DNA of 64,000 nt. Source: Anticarsia gemmatalis. Its lineage: Eukaryota; Arthropoda; Insecta; Lepidoptera; Erebidae. The notes beneath the pieces were generated by a model, which was given only the letters and a program-made list of their open reading frames with translations, was not told the DNA's origin and made no database searches. The DNA is taken from contig NC_134769.1 of NCBI RefSeq assembly GCF_050436995.1, positions 5,208,001 through 5,272,000 on the forward strand, read 5' to 3'. How positions within the stretch are numbered: position 1 is the first letter of the stretch; each line of letters starts with the position of its first letter. Shown here one piece after another: positions 23,001 to 35,782 of this stretch. The position numbers were made by a program, and so were the translations under genes.

Positions 23001-24857
23001 GCTACAAGTAAGTACATGAAAAAATTAGCTACTCCATGGAAACAGAACGAAAAAGGCGTTAAAACTTATTGACGTATGTTTGTTTGTATGTATATAAAAA
23101 AAAATTACATAGTTTTTTGCTGAAACTTATTGAAGAAAACAAAAGCCCAAAGATGTTAGCTATGATAAAGTTATTCACTTCTCTAGACCAGAGACAGAGA
23201 ATATAGCATGTTCAAGTGAGAAATAGTTTCCCATCGCACCGTAATCCCCAAAACAGGCTACTTAACTGAAAGCAATACACGAAAATGGACAACCGAGAAG
23301 ATAAAATAGCATCAGAAAATTTGTCTCGAAAATTCTTAGTAACAATAAAAATAAAAAACTAGAAATACAAGTCTATTTATTGAATTAAACCTGACACGTG
23401 ATCATAGAGTCTGGAACAAAAACCATATCCAATTAACCTAGATACGGACCGATCGGCAAAGGCTCACCACTTGAATGCCATTGTGGTTCCGCCAAATTGA
23501 ATTCTTTAAACTAGTTCGCAAAAACTGACCGAAACCAAAACTAATCTGGCTAGACCAACTGGAAATAAATCGAAATATGGTTCGATATCGTTTCTATATC
23601 TCCTCTGAAAATATATCAGCGGTTTTACCACATCTGAATAAGAATGGGTTAGCTTGTCACGAAGAATTTAAACAGTATTTTTCATGCTTTTGCTGTCCAC
23701 AAACTTTATCTATCTGATAGTTTGCTCGGCACTGCTCTCTAAGCATCTGTATCGTAACAAATGGCGCGTCAGTAAAATATCAAATTGTTGAACGGAATCT
23801 TTCCCCTACTTCATTCAATTACCCGTTCTGATTATATCTTAATCGGGTTATTAACATGACACAGTTAATTCAGGTGTTGACGATTCAATAACGATCAAGC
23901 TGTTTTTTCTTCTACATGCACGCAATACTTATGACAGTAAAATTGCATGTAAAACTCGTAAGGTTTTTCTTATGCAGAAGATTTATAAATGGCTTTATCG
24001 TCAAGTTTATATACGTAGGTATGTTGTAAGAAGCGTTCAGTAGACTATCTTTACTTGCCAATAAAGCATTTACTATATAAATACAATTGATAAAAGGTAA
24101 ACTGATCGGTCTATCGCAACGTAACTACCAATCAACCTGACTGCCACCGAACTGACCAAACAATCAAAAAAGAAGTACGACAATATCAAAACGGACGACG
24201 GGCGACCTTCACGATCGGAAACCAATTAAAAAGTTCCATCTACAGGTACAATAGTGAAATTGGGACTACTCCCGTTCCACTCCCCGGCCCTGTCTGTAAA
24301 GTAAACATTGAGAAACTATGTGGAATTCTGGAGCGAAGCTTTTATAGTTCCAACGAAACGTATCTGATGTAAAATGTATGAAGAATTTTTAGTTTTATTG
24401 GAAGCTAATTTATTTTCGGGCGCGCCTGTAACGTAGGGTTCGTTTTTCCTTACAAGGTCTAGAAATTTTAATTAAGCAAGTTTTTGTTCGAATGTAATAA
24501 GTTATATTAAAAGGGAGAATTTTACCGGTCGTAAGAAATGGGTACAGCATTTTATTCTTGTTATAGATGATAAAACGGTAGTTACAAGTATATAATATTT
24601 TAGTACGTTTATAAAAGTAGTATGAAAAGATAATAGTTATGGCTGGGAGAACTGTTGTCTTGTCGTCGTCATAGAGAACGATTATCTCAATCTAAATCGC
24701 TTAAACGTCTGTCATATTATGAAACGTTGTAGAAATATTAGAGAGTTTGTGCATAAGTAATGTACATGCAATAGATGCACACGAAAACATTTTTTTTCAC
24801 ACGTAAACGTCTTGCATAAATGTTTAATATGTTTTAAAGAATTAACTGTAATACTAA
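20090..24857. other. No gene; one weak inverted motif pair
   Basis: The interval is long and AT-rich without supported exons. At 21049-21063 'actagcgccatctat' faces 'acagatgtcgctagcgg' at about 21144-21160, an imperfect inverted pair that may be an eroded MITE. Open frames of 60-73 codons at 20325-20532, 20595-20816 and 22674-22865 have no domains. Confidence 0.4.
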
Positions 24858-25129
24858 TCTATACTAATATAATAAAGCTGAAGAGTTTGTTTGTTTGTTT
24901 GTTTGTTTGTTTGTTTGTTTGTTTGAACGCGCTAATCTCAGGAACTACTGGTCCGATTTGAAAAATTCTTTCAGTGTTAGATAGCCCATTTATCGAGGAA
25001 GGCTATAGGCTATATAACATCACGCTACGGTCATTAGGAGCCGAGTAGCAACGAAAAATGTTACAAAAACGGGGAAAATTTTGACTCATTCTCTTAGGTG
25101 ACGCAAGCGAAGTTGCGCGGGTCGGCTAG
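24858..25129 (+). mobile_element. Helitron-like non-autonomous element with GTTT array
   Basis: The element starts with TCTATACTAATAT after a host A and ends with CTAG (25126-25129) before a host T. These are the two Helitron insertion hallmarks. A hairpin (CGCAA gcgaag TTGCG) lies 8 bases before CTAG. Inside are (GTTT)10 at 24885-24924 and the block 'aaaatgttacaaaaacgggg'. Length is 272 bp, with no ORF. Related copies: the 3' part of 11498-11992 (minus strand) and 46641-46840. Confidence 0.8.
24885..24924 (+). repeat. (GTTT)10 microsatellite
   Basis: Ten perfect GTTT units near the 5' end of the Helitron-like element. Confidence 0.95.
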
Positions 25130-25812
25130 TCTTACATAATTTTAGAGTTGTTATATTTGTAGTACCTACTAGATAATTAAAACGCAAACATTCTTCAGTT
25201 AGTTCAAGGCAATGACATAGATGCATAAGACTTTACTAAGCCAGTATTCAAGGAAGGGCGGACTAAAAAGAGGCAGATAGCTTCCTAAACCTTAGAGTAA
25301 CTTCATTATTAAAGACATCTAAACGTAATTAATGATATACGGATTAAATAGCAGTCTTTGAAGGCAAATGAGACTCCGAATAAAACAATAACCTAGCGGG
25401 CTACGTTCAACAAAACCGATAAAAATACAGTAAATTAAAGATTCAAAGGAAAGAACTCCACAAAATGCCTATTGATTATCTAATCGCGGCTTTACGTGCA
25501 AAAACTGAAATCGATTGAAATAAAAATAAACTTTGCCACCGTTTCGGAAGCGGTTTGCGCAAAAGAAAAGTTTTAATGAAGCCATAAAAATACTTTCAAA
25601 ACACATAAACTGATTTCGAGAGAAGAAAGTATTACAATGTGTGTGTATTCGTAAAATTGTTCTAATTATAACACAGGGTTTTGCATTACAATGTATTTTT
25701 TTGCATGAGTGTGTCTTCATGCGTGTAAGACGCACTTATTAAGATTGTATTTAAGACACTATCAATGCACGCAACGCACACATTATTTGTGGTTTTCTGT
25801 TATTATTATTTT
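25130..25812. other. No gene seen
   Basis: AT-rich sequence. The minus frame at 25469-25735 (88 codons) has no recognisable domain. Confidence 0.45.
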
Positions 25813-25990
25813 ACTATCGGCCCGTCCCGCCTTCGCCAGGGTAAACTTTTATATGTTATATAGGTACATTTAAATCTTCCTTGGAATTTGCTATAACTAT
25901 TGGTAAGAACCATATGAAAATCAATTCAGTATATTTTGAATTTGTCGCGAAAACACAGACGGATACAGCAAGGGGACTGTTTTATAATAT
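25813..25990 (-). mobile_element. Diverged Helitron-like element
   Basis: The plus-strand string 'cggcccgtcccgccttcgcc' is the reversed 3' end region of a common lepidopteran Helitron-like family. The terminal CTRR has decayed (gatagt on the minus strand) and the other end is vague. Confidence 0.4.
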
Positions 25991-28907
25991 GTAGCGATAA
26001 GTGTTTATAAAGTTCTTGAAAAATGCATTTATTTCTTACAGAAGTAATAGGTACAAAAAAGAATCATCTCTCAACTTAACGTATCTAGGCTTTCATAGTA
26101 CAAAAAGAAAATCTATTGAATAACAATAAAACGGCAAAGTTGGCAGCATCGGCAAACTTCAGCGTCGACCCAATTAATGAATACTGCTCGGTGGCACGAC
26201 TCACGCTTGGCTCGTAGTGCTCGTACAATATTAACGCCACCAATTAATACTAGACTCTTATTCAACAGTAGTAATTGAGTTCGAGAAACTTTGGTTGAGC
26301 TACTTTCTTTTTCATAGTGTTTGATCATTCCTTTGTTTCGTTTAATTTTGATGATTGGGTATCGTGAGAATAATAGCATTTTTGAGTGAATGATTTTATA
26401 TGAAACCGTCTTTGGTCAGTAGTCAGCTTTTATTATTCTTTTATCTTTGTAATTGACGATTATCTGTGCAGAGTTTATAGCGATCTCATCGTTACAAGAG
26501 AAACTAAATATTATCCTAGTTAATGGCGAGATATACGCTTCATACGGGCAGACTTTGTGCATTTTGTTTTACATAGACTGTTTTCAATAAAGTTACAAAC
26601 ATATTTTAATACAGTATATCACGTGAAATCACGTCTTACTTTCACGGTATTAAGCAGAGAACGAAGACTACGCATAGATCCTACTGCTTCAGATTCATGC
26701 ACATACATACATAATATAGCTTGTACTTATAAATAATACTTTACCAATCAACCCTCATTACACTATCCATAACAAAACTGACAGCCAGTAAAGCTATTTT
26801 CGAACCATATAAGCGTATAAACCAAATCGTACACACATCACTAACCAAGGAATCGATGTTTTAAACTTAAGATGAAACAAAGTAGTACTTTCTTTAGAGT
26901 GTTGGCTGAGTGCACTCTTTAATCTACTTCAAACGTGTAATATGATGCTTGTAAGACGTACGTTAACACAATGTTTACAGTTAATGGTGTGGGTAGATAG
27001 AGTAAATAGTTGCGTAACTTGTAAAGATTCTTGATGTTAAACACTAAGAAGTTTCATAAATAAATGTTTACAAAAAAAATACTACATTTTATAAATTTAC
27101 AGCATAAATGTCAAAAGTATTGCCAAAATTCGTTAATGGTTTCACCGGCAAAAGAATTGATACCGAAATGGGTGCCAAGTTCAGTGGTCAGTTCTAAATA
27201 TAATTACTCGAAGAAGATAATTTATGATATATTGAAGCCTAGTGTTGGACTTGGCTAGTTTTCATTGACGAGTTATATTATAATCTTTTGATGGGTAAAC
27301 AGAAAGTTTATAGCTTGCACTTTTTAATCCCGGAACATAATTTCACGGACGCAGTCTTAGGCAGTAGATAGTGGTGTCTCATAATTTTAAGCGACTAGAT
27401 CACATTCTACTTGTCCATTTAACGTGTAATGTAGCAACTATAATACTTTATGCGATAGAGTCACGCGCAAGTTTTTCTTATAGATTCTCTTCATTATCAT
27501 TGGTCTATTCATCCTTGTAGATGCTGCTTAATAACTCAAACGTATAATTAAATTTTTCAGATTTATAAACGGAAACAATCTGAATTGGTTGGACCTTCTA
27601 GTATAACACGGCGATGCCTTCAATACTGCCTGCTTTATACTATACAGTCTAAAATAATCAAACACATCATAAAAAGAACAACTACAACTTTATTAAAGTT
27701 AATGATTTCAGAAGAAACCAGCGCAAAATCGTAACAATTTACAAACATCTTGTTACATTATTTTGTAGCAAAAATTCGCTAAAATCTCATTACAAATAGC
27801 ACAATAACTTAACAAAGAGGTACATAAATTATGTAGGCACTTATGTACAATCGTATGTGGAGCATAACAAACAGTTTGAAATATAAACATAATGTTTAGT
27901 GGAACGAAAGTAAGTGCAGTTGAAAATTACGTATGTCATAATGATAATCCTTTGCGAATTGTGTTATGAGTAGTGTGACCGCGATTGTGTGGGCTAATGG
28001 GATTTAGTCCCATTACTGCGAATGTAGATTAACAAATGGTTTGTAATAATTTTGCTGTATTGTGTTGAAATGATAAATAATATTAACGTATTGGGATTAT
28101 CATTGGGGTCTACTAAAATTGCCTGTATACGCATTCTTCGGGTGCATCAACGCCTATATTGTTAGGAGTGAAAGTGGTCACCATGGCCGAAATCGGTCGG
28201 ATTGATCATCATTATCGTATTAGCGTAAATAAATCTCGGCTGTTGTTACATTAAATGTTTAGCATAAGAGAAAGATCTGCATAACACAATTCTCTTAGAA
28301 ATCTCGCTGGACAATAATATACCACACGCAAAATTCCAGCAATAAAAATCATCTATCAATCAGTCGTAAAGTGACAAGCAAATCGACGCTTACGTCACTT
28401 TAATATGTTTTTAATTGATATATCGGGTGCGCACGCGACGGGTTTTTGTTACTATCATGACTAAAGTCTTTGACTCTCAAACAATACCACGAGGCATGGT
28501 TCAAGGCCAACAGTATCAATTGACATGGCCCTGTTTAATGAAACAATAGAATTAACCGTCCGCAGCGAATCGTATGCATTGTGTCGTAGTTAAGAATTTA
28601 GGAGAGGTGATTCAATTATTTTGAAGTGTTATTGTATTGTACTTCCTACTTAGAAACAAGTACACTTGTCACTTGACATGTTAAGTAATCAAATTGGATA
28701 CCGTCCCCTTTCTACGGTGCTTGAATTATTTTAATACTTGCGGTTCACTGTACTGAAGAGTGTTTCAGTCAATAGAGAAGCCCTTTAACAGTACAATTTA
28801 GCTATGTACTTTTTTATGTGATGTCACAGATAAATGTAGACTAAACTATGAAACTTAGATACTAAAACGGTAGTTAGCAAAAAAATAATTTATGCGTATT
28901 ATATAAA
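25991..28907. other. No gene seen
   Basis: AT-rich interval. The 88-codon minus frame at 26113-26379 and the 64-codon plus frame at 27064-27258 show no domain or splice support. No repeat was recognised. Confidence 0.45.
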
Positions 28908-29012
28908 TATCTCAGTTGACAACTAGTGTACCTAATGTATTAATCATCATCATTTGAAGATATAAAGAAACAACGTAGTCTAAGTGACAATTAAAGAGTT
29001 GTCAACTGAGAC
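28908..29012. mobile_element. Fold-back MITE, family 1-like, short copy
   Basis: The terminal repeats tatctcagttgacaactagt (left) and agttgtcaactgaga (right) match the family at 8442-8596. The inner 70 bp differ, so this is either a deleted derivative or a sister family that shares ends. Confidence 0.55.
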
Positions 29013-29204
29013 ACACACAAGCTTCCCTGGTATCGAGTAAAACGAATATTGTTACAATTTAAACAGGGGTGTACCTACATCAAGACTATAAGACCCCAAT
29101 CCACTGGCACTACACAACATAATTCAAAACAACCAGTTTTGTACAACAATAATACTAAGACATTTGATTGACAGTAAGACAGTCCCACAATACAGAACAC
29201 CATG

Positions 29205-29295
29205 GCGCCCCTACCGACGCGTCTGGATACTTTTACTCGCATTCCTAATACGTGCGCCTGCGCCGGCGCAGTTTTCACTCGACGCGCTTGTGGCA
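29205..29295. promoter_or_regulatory. CpG-rich island with NRF1-like sites
   Basis: About 90 bp of unusually GC- and CpG-rich DNA, including 'tgcgcctgcgccggcgcagt', lie in an AT-rich setting. The motif resembles NRF1 (TGCGCATGCGCA). The minus frame over it (29075-29296) does not look like protein. It may be a promoter or first non-coding exon. There is no transcript evidence. Confidence 0.25.
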
Positions 29296-29493
29296 TACCA
29301 AGATGAACTGATTTACAACCGCTGACAGCTCGTTACTTTGAAGGGCCCGGCTATTTATTAAATGTTTTTTGTTAGTATTAAATTGGATTACGGTCTTTGA
29401 GAGTAATCGGGTTAGTTTAAGATAGATTAACAGGAAGTAATTGATCGGATGTAGAGAAATATTACTACATTGTAAAATTAATCTTAGTTTCTT

Positions 29494-29778
29494 TTTAGGG
29501 TTCCGTACCCAAAGGCTAAAAACGGAACCTTATTACTATGGCTCCGCTGTCCGTCTGTCCGTCTGTCACCAGCCTGTATCTCTTAATCGGCGGTATCTAT
29601 TAAGTTTGGAAGCTGAAATTTTGAATACAAATTATGTATTTCCGTTGCCGCTATAACAAAAAATCCTAAAAATAAATGAATAAACGGGCTCCCCATACAC
29701 TAAACGTGTCTATAACGTATTTCGTTTGTACGGAACTCTGCATGCGCGAATCCTACTCGCACATGGCCGGTTTTTTTA
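29494..29778 (+). repeat. 'gggttccgtaccc' interspersed repeat
   Basis: The repeat starts with 'agggttccgtacccaaaggc', contains a short CCGTCTGT tandem (29549-29568), and ends with 'cgcacatggccggttttttt'. This head-to-tail order is a very common insect repeat that I recognise. Its class (Helitron-like or LINE-tail) is unresolved. Confidence 0.65.
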
Positions 29779-31248
29779 AACAAGCTAAATCATTCACTAG
29801 TTGGATTGCGTGTGATGCACTCATAACTATCTATTATTATAGTCAAACACAGTAATTGAGTCGAACATACCATTGAGTTTAGCTCATGAGAGTATTATTA
29901 GTGCTATAATCAGGAATCGGGTAAATGATTGTAAAATCTTCCGTTTAATGACAACACAATCTACAGTATATTGTCTTACGTGTGAATCATTGCGATGATT
30001 AATCCGTACATCACATGTTTCATACAAACTGTACACGCAGGTAAACTAAGTAAAACATGGAACTCACTTACTTCATTTGTGGGATATAACCATAGACTAA
30101 GTGATATAGCTTTATAAGTCATAACCTTTTTTTATATTTCATCGGAAAACGTGCCATCAAACAAAAATAAAGTCGCATCAAAATCTGCTAACACGCTGCC
30201 GAGCTACGGAGCTAGACTCGCGGAGGTCTTCTTTTTACCTCGGAGGGTTATAAAACAACATTTTTTTATCTTCATAGTACTAACTACCTCTCATTACTTG
30301 AGGAAAACTTTCCGATATAAATCAGATGGAATTTTGAGTTGTTTTCACACATCAGCTCATTATATCAAGGACATAGGTAACCGTCTTCATGAACTGTGAA
30401 ACTGGCCCTTAATCTTATACCCTATAAAAAAGTCCCATAAACCACCCTACATGTGGTGCCTCAATCACAATACAGTCAATCAACACAATAGCTAACTCGC
30501 GTGTGTCACCCGCGATGATTAATCACTGCGACATACGGCCAATGATATAACAATACACTTTTATAAACATTTGTATGCAACAACCGTTTAATAAACCAAA
30601 ACTGATCATTGATTGAGCTTTGTGATGGCGTGAAACATGTTTCGGTCAAATTGTAGGAAATCAAATATGCTTAACTTAAGTTTTGCAACAAAAATAAGTA
30701 CAAGAACTTATGTTTTCCATAACTTTACTGCAAATACACTGTCCGCACTGTCAAAACTGTAACATTTCACAAAGTTAAATCGCCTGAAGTTTATTCTAGG
30801 CTTGTATTTTTATCTTCAGGTTATAATTCTTTTAACGTGCACTTAGAGATATTTATCACGAATGCCAACACAAGAGTCGACAGAGATTATTTTGCGGTTT
30901 GGTAGTACTACAAGTTTGTCACTTCACGAAACTTTTATCAAATAACTATGACTATTTATTTACTTATTAACTTCAAATACAATAGATGTGTAAAGGCCGT
31001 TATGCTAAGATACTAACAATAAATACATTAAGACTTTCAACAAGATATTTTTACCTACTCTTGGAAACTAAGCCTTCTTCCTAAATAATTAATTCCCAAA
31101 AGCTTACATTTCCCACACATCCAACATTCCATCTCAATTCTTTCTAGATAAATGCAACAGTACCTCATTACCAGTTTCCTCTCGAGATAAATCCCGACAT
31201 TCAGTTAAACTGGACGTGAGCAGTGAGAATGTGAAGACGATTGCCAAC
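29779..31248. other. No gene seen
   Basis: AT-rich sequence. The plus frame at 30151-30399 (82 codons) has a GC-richer start at 30190-30240 but matches no family I know. Confidence 0.4.
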
Positions 31249-31354
31249 TTCAACGAAGACAGTGACAAATAGCAGCTTAAGCTCTGAAGATCGTGACCCT
31301 TGCTCTTGGGAAAATACTTACTGTTTCTTTAACGTTGTGTACGGTGTGCTAAAT
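31249..31354 (+). repeat. 106-bp direct repeat, left copy
   Basis: The sequence from 'ttcaacgaagacagtgacaa' to 'gtgtgctaaat' recurs at 31621-31726 with about five substitutions and no indel. The copies flank a Helitron-like element and 53 bp of AT-rich filler. Confidence 0.85.
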
Positions 31355-31407
31355 CCATACTTCCATACTATATAATACTATATTACAATATTTACTATAT
31401 TACTATA

Positions 31408-31618
31408 TCCCTACTATTATTAGAAATGCGAAAGAAACTCTGTCTGTCTGTCTGTCTGTTACTCAATCACGGCTAATCTACTGAACCAATTTGCATAAAA
31501 TTTGGTATGGAGATATTTTGATACCCGAGAAAGGACATAGGCTACTTTTTACACCGGGAAAATGACGCATTCCCATGGGAAAATTCAGGTGGCGGACGAA
31601 GTCGCGGGTAAAAGCTAG
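31408..31618 (+). mobile_element. Helitron-like non-autonomous element with GTCT array
   Basis: The element starts TCCCTACTATTATTAG after an A and ends AAAGCTAG before a T (CTAG at 31615-31618). It contains a short GTCT array and 'gatattttgatacccgagaa'. Length is 211 bp. It is the intact relative of the 5' half of the chimeric element at 11498-11992. Confidence 0.8.
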
Positions 31619-31620
31619 TG

Positions 31621-31726
31621 TTCAGCGAAGACAGTAACAAATAGCGGCTTAAGCTCTGAAGATCGTGACCCTTGCTCTTGGGAAAATACTTACTGTTTCT
31701 TAAACGTTGTGTACGATGTGCTAAAT
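31621..31726 (+). repeat. 106-bp direct repeat, right copy
   Basis: About 95% identical to 31249-31354. It begins two bases after the 3' end of the Helitron-like element (31618). Confidence 0.85.
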
Positions 31727-33259
31727 GGGTAATAAAGTTGTAGTTATGGTTCCTACGTCATAATATAGTAACACGTGCGGGAGAAAGGTTGTTGCATTTC
31801 GTGTGATGTGTGTTTAGTATGTTGTAATATTTTTTATGTTTTGCGGTCAAGTTAATAAAGGAGAGTGTGTAGTGATAGGAGTGTAGTAAAATCACTAGAT
31901 ATCTGGTAACGTTTTAAGATTGAATATAAAATTTCCATAAATCTCATCCGCACAGTTCTTGTAGGAGTGCGTCAGAATCTTTTTGATTGCCTAATGGTTG
32001 TCTAATGAACTCTTTCTTACACTAAGAGGAACTGCACTACAGTGAATAAGTCAAATAAACATAAAAAAGTATTTCTTGCCTTTACTGAGCGCCAGTAAAA
32101 TGTTATCCAAAGTCTTTAGCCGGCTTAAACAACTAAGACATTGTAAGCCACTAACCGCAGTAAAGACGACAACTATAAATGCGATTAGTTCACAAGAAGT
32201 TGTGGAATTAGCTTTGAAATACCTTTCAACACTTAGATAAATAAAAGTCAGTCCATTTTCAATAAAAAATTCAATACTTTAAAAAGTATTTTCACTGACT
32301 TTTAAACTATTCCAGCTGATTATTCCGCCATGTTACGGTCAAAGTATTCAAACCACGACCGCGGAATAATCCTCAAAGCCAATTTTACACTCAAGATAGT
32401 TTGAATAAAAAGCGAAAAGCTTTCTTTAAAAGAGGTAGCGACTTTAAAGATACAACCTTTGTGAATGGATCTTGTTGCCAGGGTAATAGCTAAAGAGTTC
32501 GTACAAAATGGACACTAATGCTGGAATGGAATTCGTTCATTTTAACAAAATGTTGTTGAATTTTTCAGCGTTTTATTCGACTGGTATTTTGGAGCACATT
32601 TTCATAGTTTTAAAAATATTGTAGTTTTTATGCAAAATCATTAACTGTATATTCATGCACACAGTACAGCATTAAGTGTGTAACAGCCTGCTATCAATAA
32701 AATAATTTATTCAATTTAGCAAGGCACAACAAGCTTGTGCATTTTCATTAACTACATGGCTCTCTACTTTCCTAATTTAAAATCTTTGTTAAAATACTTT
32801 TGACTACACTATTATTTACTATCAAGTTTTTATTAACACCACTCATATTATAGCATATAAAATGATCGTATATACGTCTCCACAAAGGAGTAAAATCTTC
32901 AAAAGGCACCTCAATATTTCGTCACAAAATTCAAACTCTCGTCACTTCCGCGTGTATTTGCGGAACATTTTCCTTAAAGCAAAAAGCCTATCAAGTCTGA
33001 TATGAAAGGTAAACAGAAGACATCCGTTTTATTCGACACTTTACAAGATATCGTGATGGAACTGTGATTCTGTTTGCGATTACGTAATTTATAAAATGTG
33101 GTTCGCCAATTTTGGTATGAATTTAATTTAAGTTATAATAATAATAGACGTTAATCAAACGAAAACACGGCGATCCTTCAGGGAGACAATAGTCTGAAAA
33201 TTAACTTTCTAGACTTGAGCGTTAAGGCTTACCTACAAAGTATAGTATTAAGAATAGTA
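31727..33259. other. No gene; two short inverted repeats
   Basis: AAAAGTCAGT (32243-32252) pairs with ACTGACTTTT (32294-32303). GATTATTCCGC (32318-32328) pairs exactly with GCGGAATAATC (32361-32371). Otherwise the stretch is AT-rich with no exon. Confidence 0.45.
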
Positions 33260-33430
33260 GCTCGATTGCCATCAACTACCGACAATCGGCTAGTTATCGA
33301 GAAATTTTGTGAGAAAATCTGATCAGCGCCTCTTACGGGCGTAGTAGGAACTATTTTAGCAGTACATTTTAAATGTAAACCTTTCGATAATTGTCAGTAC
33401 TGACAGCAGAGAATCGCGCTACAGATTTCG
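33260..33430 (+). repeat. Interspersed repeat 'agcgcctct...cagtacattttaaatg', copy 1
   Basis: Shared with 39288-39490: 'aaatctg.(a/t)cagcgcctct', 'aactatttt(a/g)gcagtaca' and 'ttttaaatgt'. This is a recognisable lepidopteran repeat, probably a MITE because the outer parts carry tatcga and aatcg motifs in both orientations. The boundaries are approximate. Confidence 0.5.
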
Positions 33431-34075
33431 CTATTCAAGGATAAACTAAATAACATTTAAAATTATAGCAAACGTAAATCATCCGTCCAAATTATTTTTC
33501 TTTACATAATTACTATTAAATATCTAGAAAAATAGACAGTGGCCTCAGGTATATCTCACGGAATACAAGAGTTAATAAAAAGAAAATTCACTCCGTAATC
33601 GGTTAAAGAGGTTCTTAAATAAATCAAATAAGACATTAAAAAACATCACGTTGTCACCGGTAACAAAAGCGTACAACCAATTCCTTATCATATTTTCTGG
33701 AACCCAAATCAATCAATTAAAATACCCAATATTGACACCTCAACGGGTACAGCGATCGATCAGGTGTACACGTTATAATGTAAACATTCGATATTATAAA
33801 TTAAATGATTGCTTTCTGCTAACAAATTGATATAAAAGTATGATATCACAATGATAAAATTAGCATAGAATCGATCACACCTATTTTATATGACTCAATT
33901 TATATTAAGCTGGTTTTCCAACCATCTTGTATGAACTTAGCTAGTTATTGAACTATGAGATCATCATATTATTATAGTAATCTTCCCTCATTATTAAACA
34001 GCCTATCTCAGACTAGCCTAGCCCTTCTTTAACAACCGATTACCTAACAAGATAATTGTGTAAAGTTACAAATTA
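33431..34075. other. No gene seen
   Basis: AT-rich sequence, nothing recognised. Confidence 0.45.
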
Positions 34076-34212
34076 TCCTACTAATATTATAAGTGCGAAA
34101 ATTTGTGAACATGTATGATGTATGTTTGATAGTCTTTCACGATAAAAAATACTGAACGGACATTTTACCACAGAAATCATTTCACGCGGACAAAGTCGCG
34201 GGCGAAAACTAG
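34076..34212 (+). mobile_element. Short Helitron-like element
   Basis: Starts TCCTACTAATATTATAAGTG after an A and ends 'gcgggcgaaaactag' before a T. Length is 137 bp. Both ends are intact but most of the middle is missing compared with the copy at 31408. Confidence 0.7.
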
Positions 34213-34350
34213 TAACTTATAAACTGCGACTAAGTAAAGTGGATAGGCTATGAAATTTGACACCTGGGTCTTTTCACACAAGAAACATTCTTAAGTTCTA
34301 TGGATATATTTTAATGCAAATGTGTTAAATGATATAAAGAATGTATTTAC

Positions 34351-34397
34351 CTTGTAATGAACGTGTCTTTTTACACCCAACTCCTTGGTTTATGTAC
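34351..34397 (-). other. Candidate 47-nt exon (5' leader?)
   Basis: On the minus strand, TTTCTTTCTTGTTTCCAG (strong acceptor) precedes 47 nt that are richer in GC than the flanks. AAG|GTAAATAC (fair donor) follows. One frame is open throughout (15 full codons) but the length is not a multiple of three. It could be a non-coding leader exon of the gene whose exon lies at 14030-14438. Such acceptor-donor pairs also arise by chance. Confidence 0.25.
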
Positions 34398-35782
34398 CTG
34401 GAAACAAGAAAGAAATATTTAATAGTTGAAATTCATAAAACCTCTAGCAGGATGATTCTTTGATTAAGTCTCGGAAATAAGCGTAACCAATCATCTAATA
34501 AATCAATATATTCAACTACTTGCCCTATCCTTATAGTAGCAGACAGAGACTAAAGAACGCATTTTCTATGATCTTAGCTTTCTTCTTTTGCTTCATTCAC
34601 ACTAATACATACATTCCGTCAAATTCTCTCATAAAAAAACTAATCTCTTCTATTTGAAATAATTGTAGACGAATTATTATAATAACATATGTAAAGTATT
34701 AATATAATAATTAAAACTTGTCAAATGCATTACACACTTTATGTTCAACCGAGATATTTCCCAAGCGTGTTTGTTATGTAGATTCGTTGAACGGTGCCTT
34801 CTAATTCAACATTAGATCGTATGCTCTTTAGATATGTCGTCGTTCCTTTCACAATATTACTTGGAGATTAACATTCTATAGTATTTGTAGTAGATGCATT
34901 TATAACGAAGATTTTGTGAACTATTGTGTTACTAAATCAGATGGGCAAATATTAGCAATGCTCTCCAAGATATGACCTATATTTTCGTACTTATTTTTAT
35001 CAAGTTTGTGGCTTCAACTTCGCTATATTAGATTTTCATTTAATAAAATGATTATTACTAGTTTCACTACTAATAGATAAGACTTATTGTTCGACCAAGT
35101 GTGAATAAATAGTCGATCTCCTATTAAGTTGATCAACGCTTATCCAAAGTTCATGAAATCTAGTTTTCATTAGAAAATCCTATCGAGTCTAATAAAACAA
35201 AAACAGTCTCAATTTCTTATTTTCCCGTTGGATAACTCGAAGCGATTGTCTATAATCAAATCATCGCTACTTTAAGAGCCATAAACAAGAGTGGCTCCGA
35301 AATGTCCCCATTTACACGGTTTCGGTCAAATTAGTCACTTCGCCGCCTTTTTTAACGTACCCCAATTATTCGCTGGAGGAGCTGAGAGGACCGTCTGAAA
35401 ACAATTTTTGAATTGGCGTTGAATTGTTCAAGTTGCTAATGTGATTTTCCGTCGTTGTATTTCATTTCGTCTTTAATTGAATAACGCTTTACTGGTCAAA
35501 CGATAGCATTGCTATTTTTATACTGATTATTTAATTTTCAGGATGTGTTATTAGGAAATTCTTAAATAAGGTCACAACTTATAGATTTTATTACATCATT
35601 TGTCTTTAATCTTCTTAAAAAAACAGTTCAGTGCTTACTTATTCCGATAGCAAAATAAATTCGGTTGACTCGCTATATTATTAATGAAAAACTGTTCATA
35701 ATAAGCATTAAATCGAACTTTAAAGGTATCCTTATATTTGGACATCTGAAAAAGATGTACAAACTGATAAGATAAACACATG
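34398..35782. other. No gene seen
   Basis: AT-rich sequence. A slightly GC-richer patch at 35285-35395 has no reading frame or motif I can name. Confidence 0.4.

Noticed and set aside
29441..29656. 71-codon plus-strand frame
   Set aside because: Most of it lies in the 'gggttccgtaccc' interspersed repeat and its CCGTCTGT tandem.
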